Virus record (IMG/VR): IMGVR_UViG_3300030090_002268
Span: 1-32,939 of that record
DNA length: 32,939 nucleotides
Reading direction: 5' to 3' (one strand)
From: a virus
Positions 8,443 to 17,190 of the stretch are shown piece by piece (position 1 is the stretch's first letter; every line of letters starts with the position of its first letter). The notes under the pieces are model-generated. The model saw only the letters and a program-made list of their open reading frames with translations, made no database searches and had not been told where the DNA came from. The translations under genes and the position numbers were made by a program.

Positions 8443-10932
8443 TTAATCCACTGTTAATAATGTTCCTGTTACACCCAAAACTGTCATAGGTAATGGTTGC
8501 GTTTGTTGTATTGTTATCTGCCCTTCTCTATTCCACCCTAAATTTGTAACTCGTTTATCACCGGAGAATGTTGGTATACTTTCTCCCATAGCATTCGCAC
8601 TTGTTCTAAATGGTATTTGATCTCCATTTATTGTTGCACCAACAGTATCTAACAAACGAACCACAATTTCATTATATCTTTTTTTTCGTGCTTGTGAAGT
8701 ACCTGCTTGACTTCCTGCTTCAACTCGTAAAGTTTTTAATGTTGATACATATCCAAGACCAACAGTTATTGTTTTATTAGAAAATGTACTGGGCAAACTT
8801 ACTGTTACTGCACCATTTGTAACTTTCTGTGCAGGATACACTGCATCATCAATTACTATCTGAACTGTCTGTCCTTCTAAGTGATCTAATGCAGTTACTT
8901 TTGTAGAAGAAGCATTTACTGTACCGGTTAAACCAGAGTCAACATTAAAGTCAGGATCAAAGTATTCAACATATTTAACTGTTGATCCATTTATTATTCT
9001 TTCTACAATAACATATACTTGATTCTCTGTTGTTTCAGCTATACTAGCAATACTCTTTACATCTGCATGAGTTTCACTTGTTACGGCTAATCTTGTGCTA
9101 TCTGTGCTTGTTATAGTCAAAAACCCTGTAGACTTTGGTGTTGTTTCTGTAATGGTTACAACATTTGCTGACGGATTAGCAACTGTAAAATCTGCATGAG
9201 CATTTATTGCTGTAAATATATTATCAGCCGTTGTGTTGTTGTTTGTATTTGGTCTCCAGCCTAAAGTTTCTGATGGTGAAGAACTACCTGCTGTTTCAGA
9301 TGTAAAAGTAACAGTTGTACCATCAGATTTAGTCAACACTAAACGACTACCAACAGGTATATTATCATAATCTGTAACTGTAACAGTACATGATGTGTTC
9401 TTACCACCTATTACTGATCTGTGCCATGCAACAACTTCTTCTTGTCTTTGATATGTCATTCCTGTTAGTTGTCCATCAGTTCTAATTGCATAGTAAATAG
9501 AATCAGGTTCTTGTGCATATTCGATATCTACTATACCTGTTTTAGTAATATGTTCAGATAATATTGTCATATCCGGTGCTGCATAAGCATCATTCTCAAA
9601 TCTATAAGTAAATTCTCTTACTTTTCTTTGTTGTCTTTGCACAAATAAAACTGTGTTGCCAATCTGAGCAGGTGCAATAGTATGACTGCCATATGCCGTT
9701 TGTTGTTTTATATTTACATTATCAGGTTTTAATGGTTCTCCCGTTGGTCTGCCTACTTGAAACTCTCCTCCGGCTGTGCCAATAATTAAATCTCTTGCAG
9801 GTGCAATCCATCTAATTACATTTACTCTATTTGCTGCTATGGTATAAATAAAAGAATCTGCTGCACTAGAATCACCTACATCAAAATTATTATACAATCC
9901 AGATTGAGAAAACCAGATTGTCTGTGGAAAATCTGTACTCCCTCCATACACGAGTCTTTGCTCAAAAAAACTAACAGCTCTTGGAAACCCTGTTGTATTA
10001 GAATATGCACCTAATGCCCATGTTGTTGATCCATTACTTGTCAAAGCCACTAATACTTCTACTGTAACCACTGTAGCACTTGTAAAAGCTGTAATTTTAC
10101 CATGACCATCACCCAGTTTAAATAATCTACCAACATCTGTACTTGCAAATAAACTTGCACTTGCTGTTAAAGTTCTGCCTGTGCCTACAGTTGTAGCACT
10201 AGAAGTAAGTGTTGTAGATGTAGAGTTTGCATCTAAATATGGTCCTTTTTCAAAAACAGCATCCGCAAGTGTCCAACTTGTATGCCCTGTTCGTGATAAT
10301 ATCGCAGGTTCATGTAAAGGATGCACTAGATACATAATATCTGCGGATTGTGCAAACTGTATATCAAACAACTGAGAAGATGTATATGGTGTTGATATTT
10401 CAAAAACTTTAGCTGCCGTACCACCAGAACTATATGTTGTATAGTCTGTTGAATCTACACCGGATAACTCAAATGTGTTTGTTGTTTTGTTAGCTACTGT
10501 ATATCTTCTGCCATTTACTTCTGTCATACCTACGACATCATTAATCCATACATGATCTCCATTAGAATATCCATGAGAACTTACTGTTACTACAGCAGGA
10601 TCTGCTTTTGTTATTGCTGTTATATCTTGTGCAGTTTCTGTTATTTGTCCATTATCTTTAAAAAATCGTATATACTGATCTCCGAATTCCATAACATAGG
10701 ATTGCTCTACATTAAATTCAAAAGGTATTAATCTTGTTACATTAGCTGAATTTTTTACTTCACATATAAATCGTGTACCTGCTCTGCGAGTTGCCCCACC
10801 CTGTGGAAATACTTGCATATTTTCTAATGTTTCAACAGCATTTGCATACTGCTTTAGATCAACTTGACCACCTAGTTTGGGTGTAAGTTCTCCTTTAGTA
10901 AAATTAGTTTGAAAGGGATGTACTCTTGCCAT
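8443..10932 (-). CDS. Tail tubular protein B (T7 gp12-like)
   Basis: This is an 829-aa nozzle protein forming the distal part of the short tail. The N-terminus is diagnostic: T-N-F-T-K-G-E-L-T-P near residue 10, then Q-G-G-A-T-R-R-A-G-T-R-F near residues 43-54, and Y-V-M-E-F-G-D-Q-Y-I-R-F-F. These are typical of marine and T7-type tail tubular B proteins. Several Thr/Ser-rich beta repeats fill the middle. Length fits the family (about 750-1000 aa). Its ATG overlaps the TAA of tail tubular A by one base (TAATG at 10932), so the two are probably translationally coupled. Confidence 0.93.
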   Translation of the reverse strand: MARVHPFQTNFTKGELTPKLGGQVDLKQYANAVETLENMQVFPQGGATRRAGTRFICEVKNSANVTRLIPFEFNVEQSYVMEFGDQYIRFFKDNGQITETAQDITAITKADPAVVTVSSHGYSNGDHVWINDVVGMTEVNGRRYTVANKTTNTFELSGVDSTDYTTYSSGGTAAKVFEISTPYTSSQLFDIQFAQSADIMYLVHPLHEPAILSRTGHTSWTLADAVFEKGPYLDANSTSTTLTSSATTVGTGRTLTASASLFASTDVGRLFKLGDGHGKITAFTSATVVTVEVLVALTSNGSTTWALGAYSNTTGFPRAVSFFEQRLVYGGSTDFPQTIWFSQSGLYNNFDVGDSSAADSFIYTIAANRVNVIRWIAPARDLIIGTAGGEFQVGRPTGEPLKPDNVNIKQQTAYGSHTIAPAQIGNTVLFVQRQQRKVREFTYRFENDAYAAPDMTILSEHITKTGIVDIEYAQEPDSIYYAIRTDGQLTGMTYQRQEEVVAWHRSVIGGKNTSCTVTVTDYDNIPVGSRLVLTKSDGTTVTFTSETAGSSSPSETLGWRPNTNNNTTADNIFTAINAHADFTVANPSANVVTITETTPKSTGFLTITSTDSTRLAVTSETHADVKSIASIAETTENQVYVIVERIINGSTVKYVEYFDPDFNVDSGLTGTVNASSTKVTALDHLEGQTVQIVIDDAVYPAQKVTNGAVTVSLPSTFSNKTITVGLGYVSTLKTLRVEAGSQAGTSQARKKRYNEIVVRLLDTVGATINGDQIPFRTSANAMGESIPTFSGDKRVTNLGWNREGQITIQQTQPLPMTVLGVTGTLLTVD

Positions 10933-11516
10933 TAGCCAAACTTACGGAAATCTGTGAAAGTATCTGACACAATATCATCAGTAAAGCCTTCTGTGGAATC
11001 AATACTTCTTGCTTCTGTAAGTTTAAGTTTAAATAGTCTTTCCATTTGAGTTTGTAATGAAGTGCTGTTTGTAATAGGGTAAGCCAACTCTGCTGCTAGT
11101 TTTGCAGTTAAAGTGTCCACAAATATAGAGTCAAATAAGTTTGGATCTGTTATTCTCGCTATATACAATATATTAGCTGTACCTTCATCAGTAAGCAAGA
11201 CCCTACCCTCTCCTGCTAAGTTTTCTATTTTAAATTTGAAATCATCAAACTCCATTTTAAGAACTCGTAAACAAAATGGGTCTGTAGGTAATAAATACTG
11301 ATGAGCAAACTCAAAAGAAGGTGCTGTTGATAATTGTGCTAATGATGCACGAGTAATAGAAAAATTAAACGCATGGGATCTTAATAAACTATCTCTTGCT
11401 GGTGCATACAATGCATTACATAATCTGGCTCTTTCTGAATCTTCTGTTAAAGATGTAATAGGACTATCACCTAATCTTCTTAACGCATTTGAACAAATTG
11501 AAACCTCTGTTGCCAT
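10932..11516 (-). CDS. Tail tubular protein A (T7 gp11-like adaptor)
   Basis: This is a 194-aa gatekeeper that joins portal to nozzle. The start Met-Ala-Thr-Glu-Val-Ser-Ile-Cys, followed by N-A-L-R-R-L-G and the R-A-R-L-C-N-A-L-Y segment, is typical of the family. A longer in-frame start at 11558 lies inside the terminator hairpin between this gene and the decoration gene, so I prefer the ATG at 11516. The C-terminus keeps the A-A-E-L-A-Y-P-I-T motif. It is followed by tail tubular B with a 1-base overlap. Confidence 0.92.
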   Translation of the reverse strand: MATEVSICSNALRRLGDSPITSLTEDSERARLCNALYAPARDSLLRSHAFNFSITRASLAQLSTAPSFEFAHQYLLPTDPFCLRVLKMEFDDFKFKIENLAGEGRVLLTDEGTANILYIARITDPNLFDSIFVDTLTAKLAAELAYPITNSTSLQTQMERLFKLKLTEARSIDSTEGFTDDIVSDTFTDFRKFG

Positions 11517-11533
11517 AATACACCCAATGTAAC

Positions 11534-11560
11534 AAAAAGGGTGCTGTATTTCAAGCACCC
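11534..11560 (-). terminator. Rho-independent terminator after the capsid/decoration genes
   Basis: Read leftward, GGGTGCT pairs with AGCACCC (11560-11554 with 11545-11539). The stem has 7 bp and an 8-nt loop, followed at once by TTTTTG (11538-11533). It begins inside the last sequence before the decoration gene's stop and sits in the 50-nt gap before tail tubular A. It would lower tail-gene transcription relative to capsid, as the T7 terminator T-phi does at the same place between genes 10 and 11. Confidence 0.85.
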
Positions 11561-11566
11561 ATTTGT

Positions 11567-12121
11567 TTAGTCTACTACATAAGTAACTACCATAGTAATA
11601 TCACCGGCTGCTGCTGTGGCTGCATCTGCTGATATTGTCAAGGCAATTCTCAATGGTACACCGGGATCTGATGTTAATCCACCATCTTCCCAAGCAAAGT
11701 TTGCTATTGCATTTACATTTCTAGCTTCAAAAGCTAACTCAACACCTGCTGTATTAGCTGCCTGTAGTGTTGTAATTGCTGATGCATAACAATCTTCATC
11801 AATAACTGCTCCAGCAGCATATGATGTAGCTGAACCATCTGTGTCTGTAAATTTAGTTTGACCTACATACAAACCCACATTTGTTGTTAATGATGGTGAA
11901 CCACCTGAATCAAGATCATCATTAAAGATTTTGATGCTATTGACTTTTGCATTTGATGGTATTTCTGCCATCATAATAACATCATCATTATCAATGTCAC
12001 CTGTACCAGCAGCTATTGTGTCTGCAAATACACGCATCTTGCCCTGAACATTACCAGCTTCGGTAATAGTTCTTGGTGTCGTATCAAGGTTAGTTACTTC
12101 TACTGATTTTGCTGTTGCCAT
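11567..12121 (-). CDS. Putative capsid decoration / head-associated protein
   Basis: The 184-aa, Ala/Thr/Asp-rich, probably all-beta protein lies directly after the major capsid gene. It has a recurring pattern seen after capsid genes in marine phages: I-P-S-N-A-K-V near residue 55, a D-D-L-D-S-G-G-S turn, a V-G-L-Y strand and an S-D-P-G segment near the end. The strong SD (AGGAGGT, 7 nt before the ATG) suggests high expression, as expected for a head component. The family has no established name known to me, and the decoration role is inferred from position and expression signals. A terminator follows its stop. Confidence 0.7.
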   Translation of the reverse strand: MATAKSVEVTNLDTTPRTITEAGNVQGKMRVFADTIAAGTGDIDNDDVIMMAEIPSNAKVNSIKIFNDDLDSGGSPSLTTNVGLYVGQTKFTDTDGSATSYAAGAVIDEDCYASAITTLQAANTAGVELAFEARNVNAIANFAWEDGGLTSDPGVPLRIALTISADAATAAAGDITMVVTYVVD

Positions 12122-12131
12122 AATCTACCTC

Positions 12132-12995
12132 CTACGATTCAGTACAAGCTATTTCTACCATCTTTTCATCTTCAATGCGTGTTGCACCAATAGACATAGA
12201 TAGAAATACTTGTGTAGCATAGTTCTTATCATCTCTTTCTGATATTTTTGTTGTAACATCAGAGCCGACAGCAAGACCTATAGCTGATTGACAAAAAGCT
12301 AGAACCTGTCTATTTCCACTAGAATCAGTTCCTAACCGTTGAGACCTTATAAAATTAAAGCCTAAGAATGTATCAACTTCACCCTGAACAAGAGCTTTTA
12401 CTGTAGCAAAGTCACTGCTTGTAACATTTGTTATAGCTAATAAATCACTTAATTGTTTAGCCGTTACAACCATATATCTTGGTTCTTCAGGATCAGTTTC
12501 ATTCTTATCCAGAATTTCTTTAGCTGAAATCATTTTTGCTAAAGTTAAACCTGCTGAACCATGAGCAACTTTTTGCCCAGATGGTAATGCGATAGTTGTA
12601 CCACCGGAAACACCTCCAAAGGCATTACCCGTTGCAGCATCTACAATGGCATCATCCATAGCTCTACCCATTGCCCAAGCACCTGCTAATGCGTACTCAG
12701 ATGAAGGTGAGATTAACATTCTAACTTTATCCTCTTGGTCAACAAGATCTGCCCAATCATAGTCATCTAATGATACTTTCCTTCTGGAATGTGGAGTATC
12801 TACTCTTGGTGTATCAGAATGACGGCTAGTTCTTTTTTGTGCAGCAGTAGAACCAATTCTCTCAAAGAAATGAGACTTACCAGTAACTGTTTCACTTCGT
12901 ACTGCATCTCTGAGTCTTGATCCTTTTTGTTGAGCCAAATGGAATACATTGCTTTTATATTGTTCTACAAAAGCTGTAGTAATTTGAACACTCAT
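12132..12995 (-). CDS. Major capsid protein
   Basis: This 287-aa coat protein should have the HK97-type fold. It lies after the scaffold gene and before a decoration-like gene, and shows motifs of short marine podovirus capsid proteins: a Q-Q-K-G-S-R-L-R-D N-arm and the R-H-S-D-T-P-R-V-D-T-P-H segment. The latter is followed by R-R-K-V-S-L-D-D-Y-D-W-A-D-L-V-D. The ATG at 12995 follows AAGGAG (13008-13003) with 7-nt spacing; the TTG just upstream at 12998 is less likely. It is shorter than T7 gp10A (about 345 aa) but typical of this marine group. Preceded by the longest gap of the late operon. Confidence 0.9.
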   Translation of the reverse strand: MSVQITTAFVEQYKSNVFHLAQQKGSRLRDAVRSETVTGKSHFFERIGSTAAQKRTSRHSDTPRVDTPHSRRKVSLDDYDWADLVDQEDKVRMLISPSSEYALAGAWAMGRAMDDAIVDAATGNAFGGVSGGTTIALPSGQKVAHGSAGLTLAKMISAKEILDKNETDPEEPRYMVVTAKQLSDLLAITNVTSSDFATVKALVQGEVDTFLGFNFIRSQRLGTDSSGNRQVLAFCQSAIGLAVGSDVTTKISERDDKNYATQVFLSMSIGATRIEDEKMVEIACTES

Positions 12996-13158
12996 CAAAT
13001 TTCTCCTTATAAAATTAATATTTACTTGTTAATGCAGTTTTTGTCCAAAAATGGGAAACCTATTTTATAGTCTTTTAGACTTATCCATTGCTTATCTATT
13101 GCTAGGGCATTGAATATCTACAACATTAGCATAGCAATTTTTACAAAGCAAATATTTT
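12996..13158 (-). promoter_or_regulatory. Capsid gene leader (163-nt gap, no gene)
   Basis: This is the only sizeable gap inside the late block. It holds the strong SD AAGGAG at 13008-13003 and a small inverted repeat AGTCT-AAA-AGACT (13069-13081). It is otherwise A+T-rich. A separate capsid promoter would make sense, but no convincing -35/-10 pair is visible. I therefore call only a leader, with a phage-specific promoter possible. Confidence 0.35.
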
Positions 13159-14034
13159 TTATGAAGGATGTACTTTTTCATGTAGTTGTCGCATATGCTC
13201 TACTCTACCTCTATGATCTCTATGTCGTGCATCATGGTAAGGATCGTCAGGGTCATTCATAATATTTTCTATTTCTGTTTTAGCATCTAATGGTGAAGTT
13301 GCTAAATTATTATTTTGAGTATTTTGCGTCATATCTTCGGTAATATCTCTACCAAGTAATTCAAAATGTTCTATTACTGATCTCATATTACCTGCACCTG
13401 TTTTTTCTAAAATCTCAATTAACTCTGGATTACCATATACTTTTTTAGCTTTTTGAATATTTCTCATCTTTCTATCGTAGTCTGTACCCCAATCTTCTTT
13501 TAGTTGACTTACCATAGCATCCCTTTCAACAGTTGTATTATCTTGTAGTCTTGATGTCTGTTGAGTAATTCTATTGACTTCAAACTCCATAAGCTGTGCT
13601 ACTTGATTTTGATTGAGTCCTATTTTATGAGCTACCTCTTTAAAATTATTTATATCATTTGTATCTAATGATTGTGTATGAGTATCAGGCACAATAATAT
13701 CATACTCCTCTGAGGTTTTTGGTCTGCCTAACTTGTCATATACTTCCATTTGTTCTTCTGGAGTTTTAGGTATAGGTATTCTGTTACCCATTTGTTTTTG
13801 TTGATGCACAACAGTTTTTGCCAAAGATTCTACATCTTTAAAATTTTTTAATGTAGGATCATTTTTAAGTTCCTCTGGCAAACTAGATTTCCAATCGCTA
13901 GTTGTTGTTGTTTCTGTTGTTGGTGTTTCTTGTTGCTGATTATCACTTTCAGAAGTAAGAACTGTTGAGGTATCTGTTTCTTTAACAGTATTTTCTACAA
14001 CAGGTTCAGCTGTCTGTGTGGTCTGCTCTTCCAT
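13159..14034 (-). CDS. Capsid scaffolding protein
   Basis: The 291-aa protein is acidic and low in complexity at its N-terminus (Glu/Thr/Gln-rich, residues 1-50). A W-K-S-S-L-P-E-E-L-K motif follows near residue 48, then K-T-P-E-E-Q-M-E-V-Y-D-K-L-G-R-P near 90-105. A helical region and a basic, His-rich C-terminus (R-H-R-D-H-R-G-R) complete it. This arrangement is typical of podovirus scaffolds, whose basic C-terminus binds the coat protein. The gene lies between portal and capsid. The start follows GGAGC, and the first 29 nt overlap the upstream Bbp19-like gene. Confidence 0.88.
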   Translation of the reverse strand: MEEQTTQTAEPVVENTVKETDTSTVLTSESDNQQQETPTTETTTTSDWKSSLPEELKNDPTLKNFKDVESLAKTVVHQQKQMGNRIPIPKTPEEQMEVYDKLGRPKTSEEYDIIVPDTHTQSLDTNDINNFKEVAHKIGLNQNQVAQLMEFEVNRITQQTSRLQDNTTVERDAMVSQLKEDWGTDYDRKMRNIQKAKKVYGNPELIEILEKTGAGNMRSVIEHFELLGRDITEDMTQNTQNNNLATSPLDAKTEIENIMNDPDDPYHDARHRDHRGRVEHMRQLHEKVHPS

Positions 14035-14230
14035 CTTTTTTTTGCTCCTTTATTAAGTTTAAAATACGAAGTATTACACTTCTTTGTCCTTCCTTATAAG
14101 CAGTTTCATAAGGATCATTACCATAAGATATTCTATGGTAGTATGCAGATTCTAAATCTGCTAATACTTGTTGCCCTTCATTAGTGGCAAAAGTAATTCT
14201 ATAGTAATCTTGTAATTGTTTAAGTTCCAT
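14006..14230 (-). CDS. Bbp19-like small phage protein
   Basis: The 74-aa protein has the pattern G-Q-Q-V-L-A-D-L-E near residue 20, then Y-E-T-A-Y-K-E-G-Q-R-S-V-I-L-R-I near 41-56. This matches the Bbp19 family (Bordetella phage BPP-1) of portal-adjacent proteins. Its ATG shares a base with the portal stop (TAATG at 14230), and its 3' end overlaps the scaffold start, so coupled translation from portal to scaffold is likely. Its molecular role is unknown; position suggests head assembly. Confidence 0.7.
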   Translation of the reverse strand: MELKQLQDYYRITFATNEGQQVLADLESAYYHRISYGNDPYETAYKEGQRSVILRILNLIKEQKKDGRADHTDS

Positions 14231-15897
14231 TATTCAATAAAGCCTTCATCTCTTGCTCTTTGCTCTGCCTTGTCAAATCCTTCTATTGTTTCTGGTTTAC
14301 CCATTTCTTTCATAGCCTGACTTTGTGTAAGTGCTGTTTTTGCTTGTTGCTCTTCTGCTATTGCCTGAGCCTGTAATTGCTGAGCCATGGCTCTTTGTTG
14401 TCTTATTGCAAGAACTTCATCAACACTTCTTAATATTGTTTTTGGAACACCAAGTAGTTGTCCACGCATTCTAACTGCTTCATCATGATTTATATTATCA
14501 ATAATACTAGGATCTATAGCAGCAACTTGCATTACAAGTTGATATAATCTATCAATAGCCACAGACTCACCCATTCTTTGTGATCTGGCAAGTGGACCCA
14601 CATATTCAACATCTATTTTACTACCAGCTATTATCTCAGGTACTTCTAAAAAAGCATCGTTTCTTAACATAATTCCAAACACTCTTTCTATAAGTGGATT
14701 GAGAAACTCACTTTGGAATCTACCTAATGTTGGTCCTAATAATCTTTGCATAAGTTCATACCTTACCTGCACTTCAGTTGCTGTCATTTGAGGACCAGTT
14801 TGAAGTTGCAGTTGGTCAGAGTAATATGCCTGTCTTATTGCTGCTCGTAACTGGTTTTCTTTCATATCTGTAATCTGCCAGTTTGTTGCAACCTGCAAAG
14901 GTCTTACACTTCCATCACCACGAACAACTGTAATGCCACCCGGTGTAACTCTAACTCTTCCAATAACACCATCATCAGTAACAAGTAAAGGTGGGTCAAT
15001 AGCTTTTGCCCATGCTTTTAGACCAATCTCTACTGCTTTGTTCAATGTTTTTATATCTGGTAAAGCATTAAATGATGGTGATCTTCCAAATACTTCTCCA
15101 GTTGCTTTTGACCATCTTGGAACTAAATATGGAAACTCATTATATCCACTTACCCTAACAACCATTTGATCTTCTTCACAGACATGACAAGAATGAAAAG
15201 GTAACTTTGTTTCTGCTGTTTCACCTGTACCTTTTTCATAATCTTCTTTTGGTTCTACAGCATGAATAAATGTAAAATCTTTATCTGGTTTTTTTTCCAA
15301 AGATTCAATAACCTTATCTCCAAGGTTATCTTCTCCAAATTCTTGTACTGCTTGTCTTGCTGTAAGTTTGTATCTTCTGTATAATGTATCTACTTTACCA
15401 TTAATACTTTCTTTTATGTAAAACTCTGAAATGTGCAATGTATTAAAATGTATAGCATCTTCATCAAAACCTTTTTTACCTTCTTCTACAAATAACGCAC
15501 CTGTACCAATAGAACACAAATCAAGATATAACTCATGTACTTCGGTATTAAAATTTGTTTCATTAAATAAATCATACATTTTTCTTGCAGAATCTTCTAA
15601 CCATAACTGCACTTCTCTTTCTCTGTTTAATGCATCTTCTCTTAATTTAAGTTGAAACCATTGTAAGGATGGAGATGTTAGAGTGCCATGCAAACTAGCG
15701 GCTAATAAATTGTTAGCCGTTATAGCTGTTGCATCAAACAATACTTCTGTTCGTGCTTCACCTTGAGATCGTTGAAAAGTTATGTCAGCTTTTCTTGGCA
15801 TAACATAATCAAGAATCTGTTGCCAATGATCTTCCCAAGTTTGTCTCTCCCCTTCCATAGAGGACATTCTTTTTTTAATATATTCGTAATTAGCCAT
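14230..15897 (-). CDS. Portal (head-tail connector) protein, T7 gp8-like
   Basis: The 555-aa protein forms the dodecameric ring through which DNA is packaged and ejected. N-terminal features of the podovirus head-tail connector family are visible: R-x-x-W-E-D-H-W-Q-Q-I (residues ~18-28), Y-V-M-P-R-K, and A-A-S-L-H-G-T-L-T-S-P-S-L-Q-W-F near residues 66-81. The C-terminal ~60 residues are Gln/Ala-rich helix (barrel-like). Length is close to T7 gp8 (536 aa). TAATG overlaps couple it to the genes on both sides. Confidence 0.95.
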   Translation of the reverse strand: MANYEYIKKRMSSMEGERQTWEDHWQQILDYVMPRKADITFQRSQGEARTEVLFDATAITANNLLAASLHGTLTSPSLQWFQLKLREDALNREREVQLWLEDSARKMYDLFNETNFNTEVHELYLDLCSIGTGALFVEEGKKGFDEDAIHFNTLHISEFYIKESINGKVDTLYRRYKLTARQAVQEFGEDNLGDKVIESLEKKPDKDFTFIHAVEPKEDYEKGTGETAETKLPFHSCHVCEEDQMVVRVSGYNEFPYLVPRWSKATGEVFGRSPSFNALPDIKTLNKAVEIGLKAWAKAIDPPLLVTDDGVIGRVRVTPGGITVVRGDGSVRPLQVATNWQITDMKENQLRAAIRQAYYSDQLQLQTGPQMTATEVQVRYELMQRLLGPTLGRFQSEFLNPLIERVFGIMLRNDAFLEVPEIIAGSKIDVEYVGPLARSQRMGESVAIDRLYQLVMQVAAIDPSIIDNINHDEAVRMRGQLLGVPKTILRSVDEVLAIRQQRAMAQQLQAQAIAEEQQAKTALTQSQAMKEMGKPETIEGFDKAEQRARDEGFIE

Positions 15898-16112
15898 TAG
15901 CCACCAAGTATAGTTCTTGATGTTGGTGCTTCTTCTGTAACTCCTTGCCCACTTGTAAGTAATGTACCCATTTGTCCTTGACTTTTAGTTCTTATCATAG
16001 CTCTTCTTTCTTCTTCTAATTTAGCTTCTGATTCGGCAACTCTATCATCAACTGCTGGATCAGTTGGTGGTGGCATTTGCATTGCCGGTGGAGTTTTTGC
16101 TCCCATACCCAT
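15897..16112 (-). CDS. Small portal-adjacent protein with C-terminal T-I-L-G motif (possible gp7.3 analogue)
   Basis: The 71-aa protein has a Pro/Met-rich N-terminus, a charged helix (residues ~25-45) and a C-terminus ending S-R-T-I-L-G-G. It shares its tail design with the 76-aa protein at 16551-16781: a basic helix, then G-x-x-x-T-L/V-L, then T-x-R-T-I/V-L-G-G/S at the end. T7 gp7.3, a small tail/ejection assembly protein, is encoded at the same site before the portal gene and also has a low-complexity N-terminus and basic helix. The analogy is inference. A good SD (TAGGAGA) precedes the ATG. Confidence 0.65.
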   Translation of the reverse strand: MGMGAKTPPAMQMPPPTDPAVDDRVAESEAKLEEERRAMIRTKSQGQMGTLLTSGQGVTEEAPTSRTILGG

Positions 16113-16122
16113 ATTTTATCTC

Positions 16123-16551
16123 CTAAAAATATTTACACTCTTCTCTAAGTAAACCATATACTATACCATCAAGATATTGCATACCTTTTTTTATAACTTT
16201 TCTAATATGTCCTTCTTTTTTAAATCCTGCTGATTCTATTAATTTTATACATCTTTCGTTACTTGGTGTTGTCATAGCTGTTATCCTAACACACTTACAC
16301 TTAATAAAACAATACTCAAAAACATCTTTTGCAAATGACCTACGCATAATTTTAGGATCATCTAATGCCATATGCATCCAAATGTTGTGTCCATCATAAT
16401 GTGAAAATATTACACCTCCTCGTATTTCTTCATTTTCAAAATAACCAAAAAAAGAATAACCATCTTTTAAATCATGATGTATATCAGCTCGTGGAGCTAC
16501 AAAATCTAATACTTGTTCTTTAAATTTATTATCTGTTTTGCAAACAATCAT
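16123..16551 (-). CDS. GNAT-family N-acetyltransferase
   Basis: The 142-aa protein has the C-terminal GNAT pattern N-E-R-C-I-K-L-I-E-S-A-G-F-K-K-E-G near residues 100-116, where the alpha4 helix and the G-F-x-x-E-G turn close the acetyl-CoA site. A G-G-V-I-F-S strand (~41-46) precedes it. Such acetyltransferases often sit near the portal gene in marine podoviruses; the substrate is unknown. Here it separates two paralogous small proteins, and its ATG overlaps the stop of the upstream one (TAATG). Confidence 0.75.
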   Translation of the reverse strand: MIVCKTDNKFKEQVLDFVAPRADIHHDLKDGYSFFGYFENEEIRGGVIFSHYDGHNIWMHMALDDPKIMRRSFAKDVFEYCFIKCKCVRITAMTTPSNERCIKLIESAGFKKEGHIRKVIKKGMQYLDGIVYGLLREECKYF

Positions 16552-16781
16552 TAACTGCCTAAGACAGTTCTGCCAGTTCCTGACTGTTCCATATCTGCAA
16601 GAACAGTTGATCCTCTTCCATATCCTGCACCTCCTAGTCGTTGTGCTGCTCTTCTTTTTCTCATTGTTTTTTGTGCATCCGTTTCCTTTGGCTCCATTTT
16701 TGGTGCAGGTGGTGGTGGCGGTGGTGTTGGTGCTGGTTTAGGTGGTTTTGGTGGTGAGAATATTCTAGATACAAATCCCAT
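16551..16781 (-). CDS. Proline-rich small virion-like protein with C-terminal T-V-L-G motif
   Basis: The 76-aa protein starts G-F-V-S-R-I-F, continues with a run of Pro/Lys (residues ~9-30), then a basic helix K-T-M-R-K-R-R-A-A-Q-R. It ends G-R-G-S-T-V-L-A-D followed by G-R-T-V-L-G-S. It is a likely paralogue of the 71-aa protein at 15897-16112. An assembly or internal tail role like T7 gp7.3 is possible from position and composition; not proven. AAGGAAAG upstream is a plausible SD. Confidence 0.65.
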   Translation of the reverse strand: MGFVSRIFSPPKPPKPAPTPPPPPPAPKMEPKETDAQKTMRKRRAAQRLGGAGYGRGSTVLADMEQSGTGRTVLGS

Positions 16782-17029
16782 TATGCTTTCCTTTTCTTTT
16801 TAAATGTTGCTACATTAGTTGGTTTTGGTCCTGTGTTTTTTGCTGCCCTTTTTCGTGATACAGCCGATTTAATTTGTGCAGGTGTCATGTTTCTTGCTTT
16901 TGCTATAGGTACGCATTTTGGATATTTTCTTTTAGATCCTTTAGCTCTGCCACAGGGTTGAAACTTGCCATTCTTTTTTGGCGCTCCAATATCTACCCAT
17001 CTTTCCTTTACCCACTTTTTTAAACTCAT
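16781..17029 (-). CDS. DUF5872-like small basic protein
   Basis: The 82-aa basic protein contains W-V-D-I-G-A-P near residues 11-17, C-G-R near 27, Y-P-K-C-V-P near 36-41 and a Q-I-K-S-A-V-S-R-K-R segment near 67. I associate these with the DUF5872 family of phage proteins. The two cysteines may bind metal. Function is unknown. It is the largest member of a run of small Lys/Arg-rich proteins after the terminase, and its ATG overlaps the previous stop (ATGA). Confidence 0.75.
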   Translation of the reverse strand: MSLKKWVKERWVDIGAPKKNGKFQPCGRAKGSKRKYPKCVPIAKARNMTPAQIKSAVSRKRAAKNTGPKPTNVATFKKKRKA

Positions 17030-17190
17030 GCTCTACTTCTTTTAGTGCTTGTTTTCTTCTTAGAAGTAAGTTTTATTCTGCCACTGCATACACCTGCTGC
17101 ATACATATTTGCATACGCACTTGGATACACTTTAAACTTTCTTTTTGCTGCTGCTTTACCCTTTGGGCATAATTTTTTACTTTTTGTCAT
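17026..17190 (-). CDS. Small basic protein, 54 aa
   Basis: Reading from the ATG at 17190 gives 54 residues with L-C-P-K-G-K-A-A-A-K-R-K-F near the N-terminus, then V-Y-P-S-A-Y-A-N-M-Y-A and V-C-S-G-R. This pattern recurs in short marine phage proteins (family unnamed to me). About a third of residues are Lys or Arg, so nucleic-acid or capsid-interior binding is plausible. It overlaps both neighbours by ATGA (4 nt). The gene is too short for usual ORF cut-offs, but its conserved look and tight packing support it. Confidence 0.7.
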   Translation of the reverse strand: MTKSKKLCPKGKAAAKRKFKVYPSAYANMYAAGVCSGRIKLTSKKKTSTKRSRA

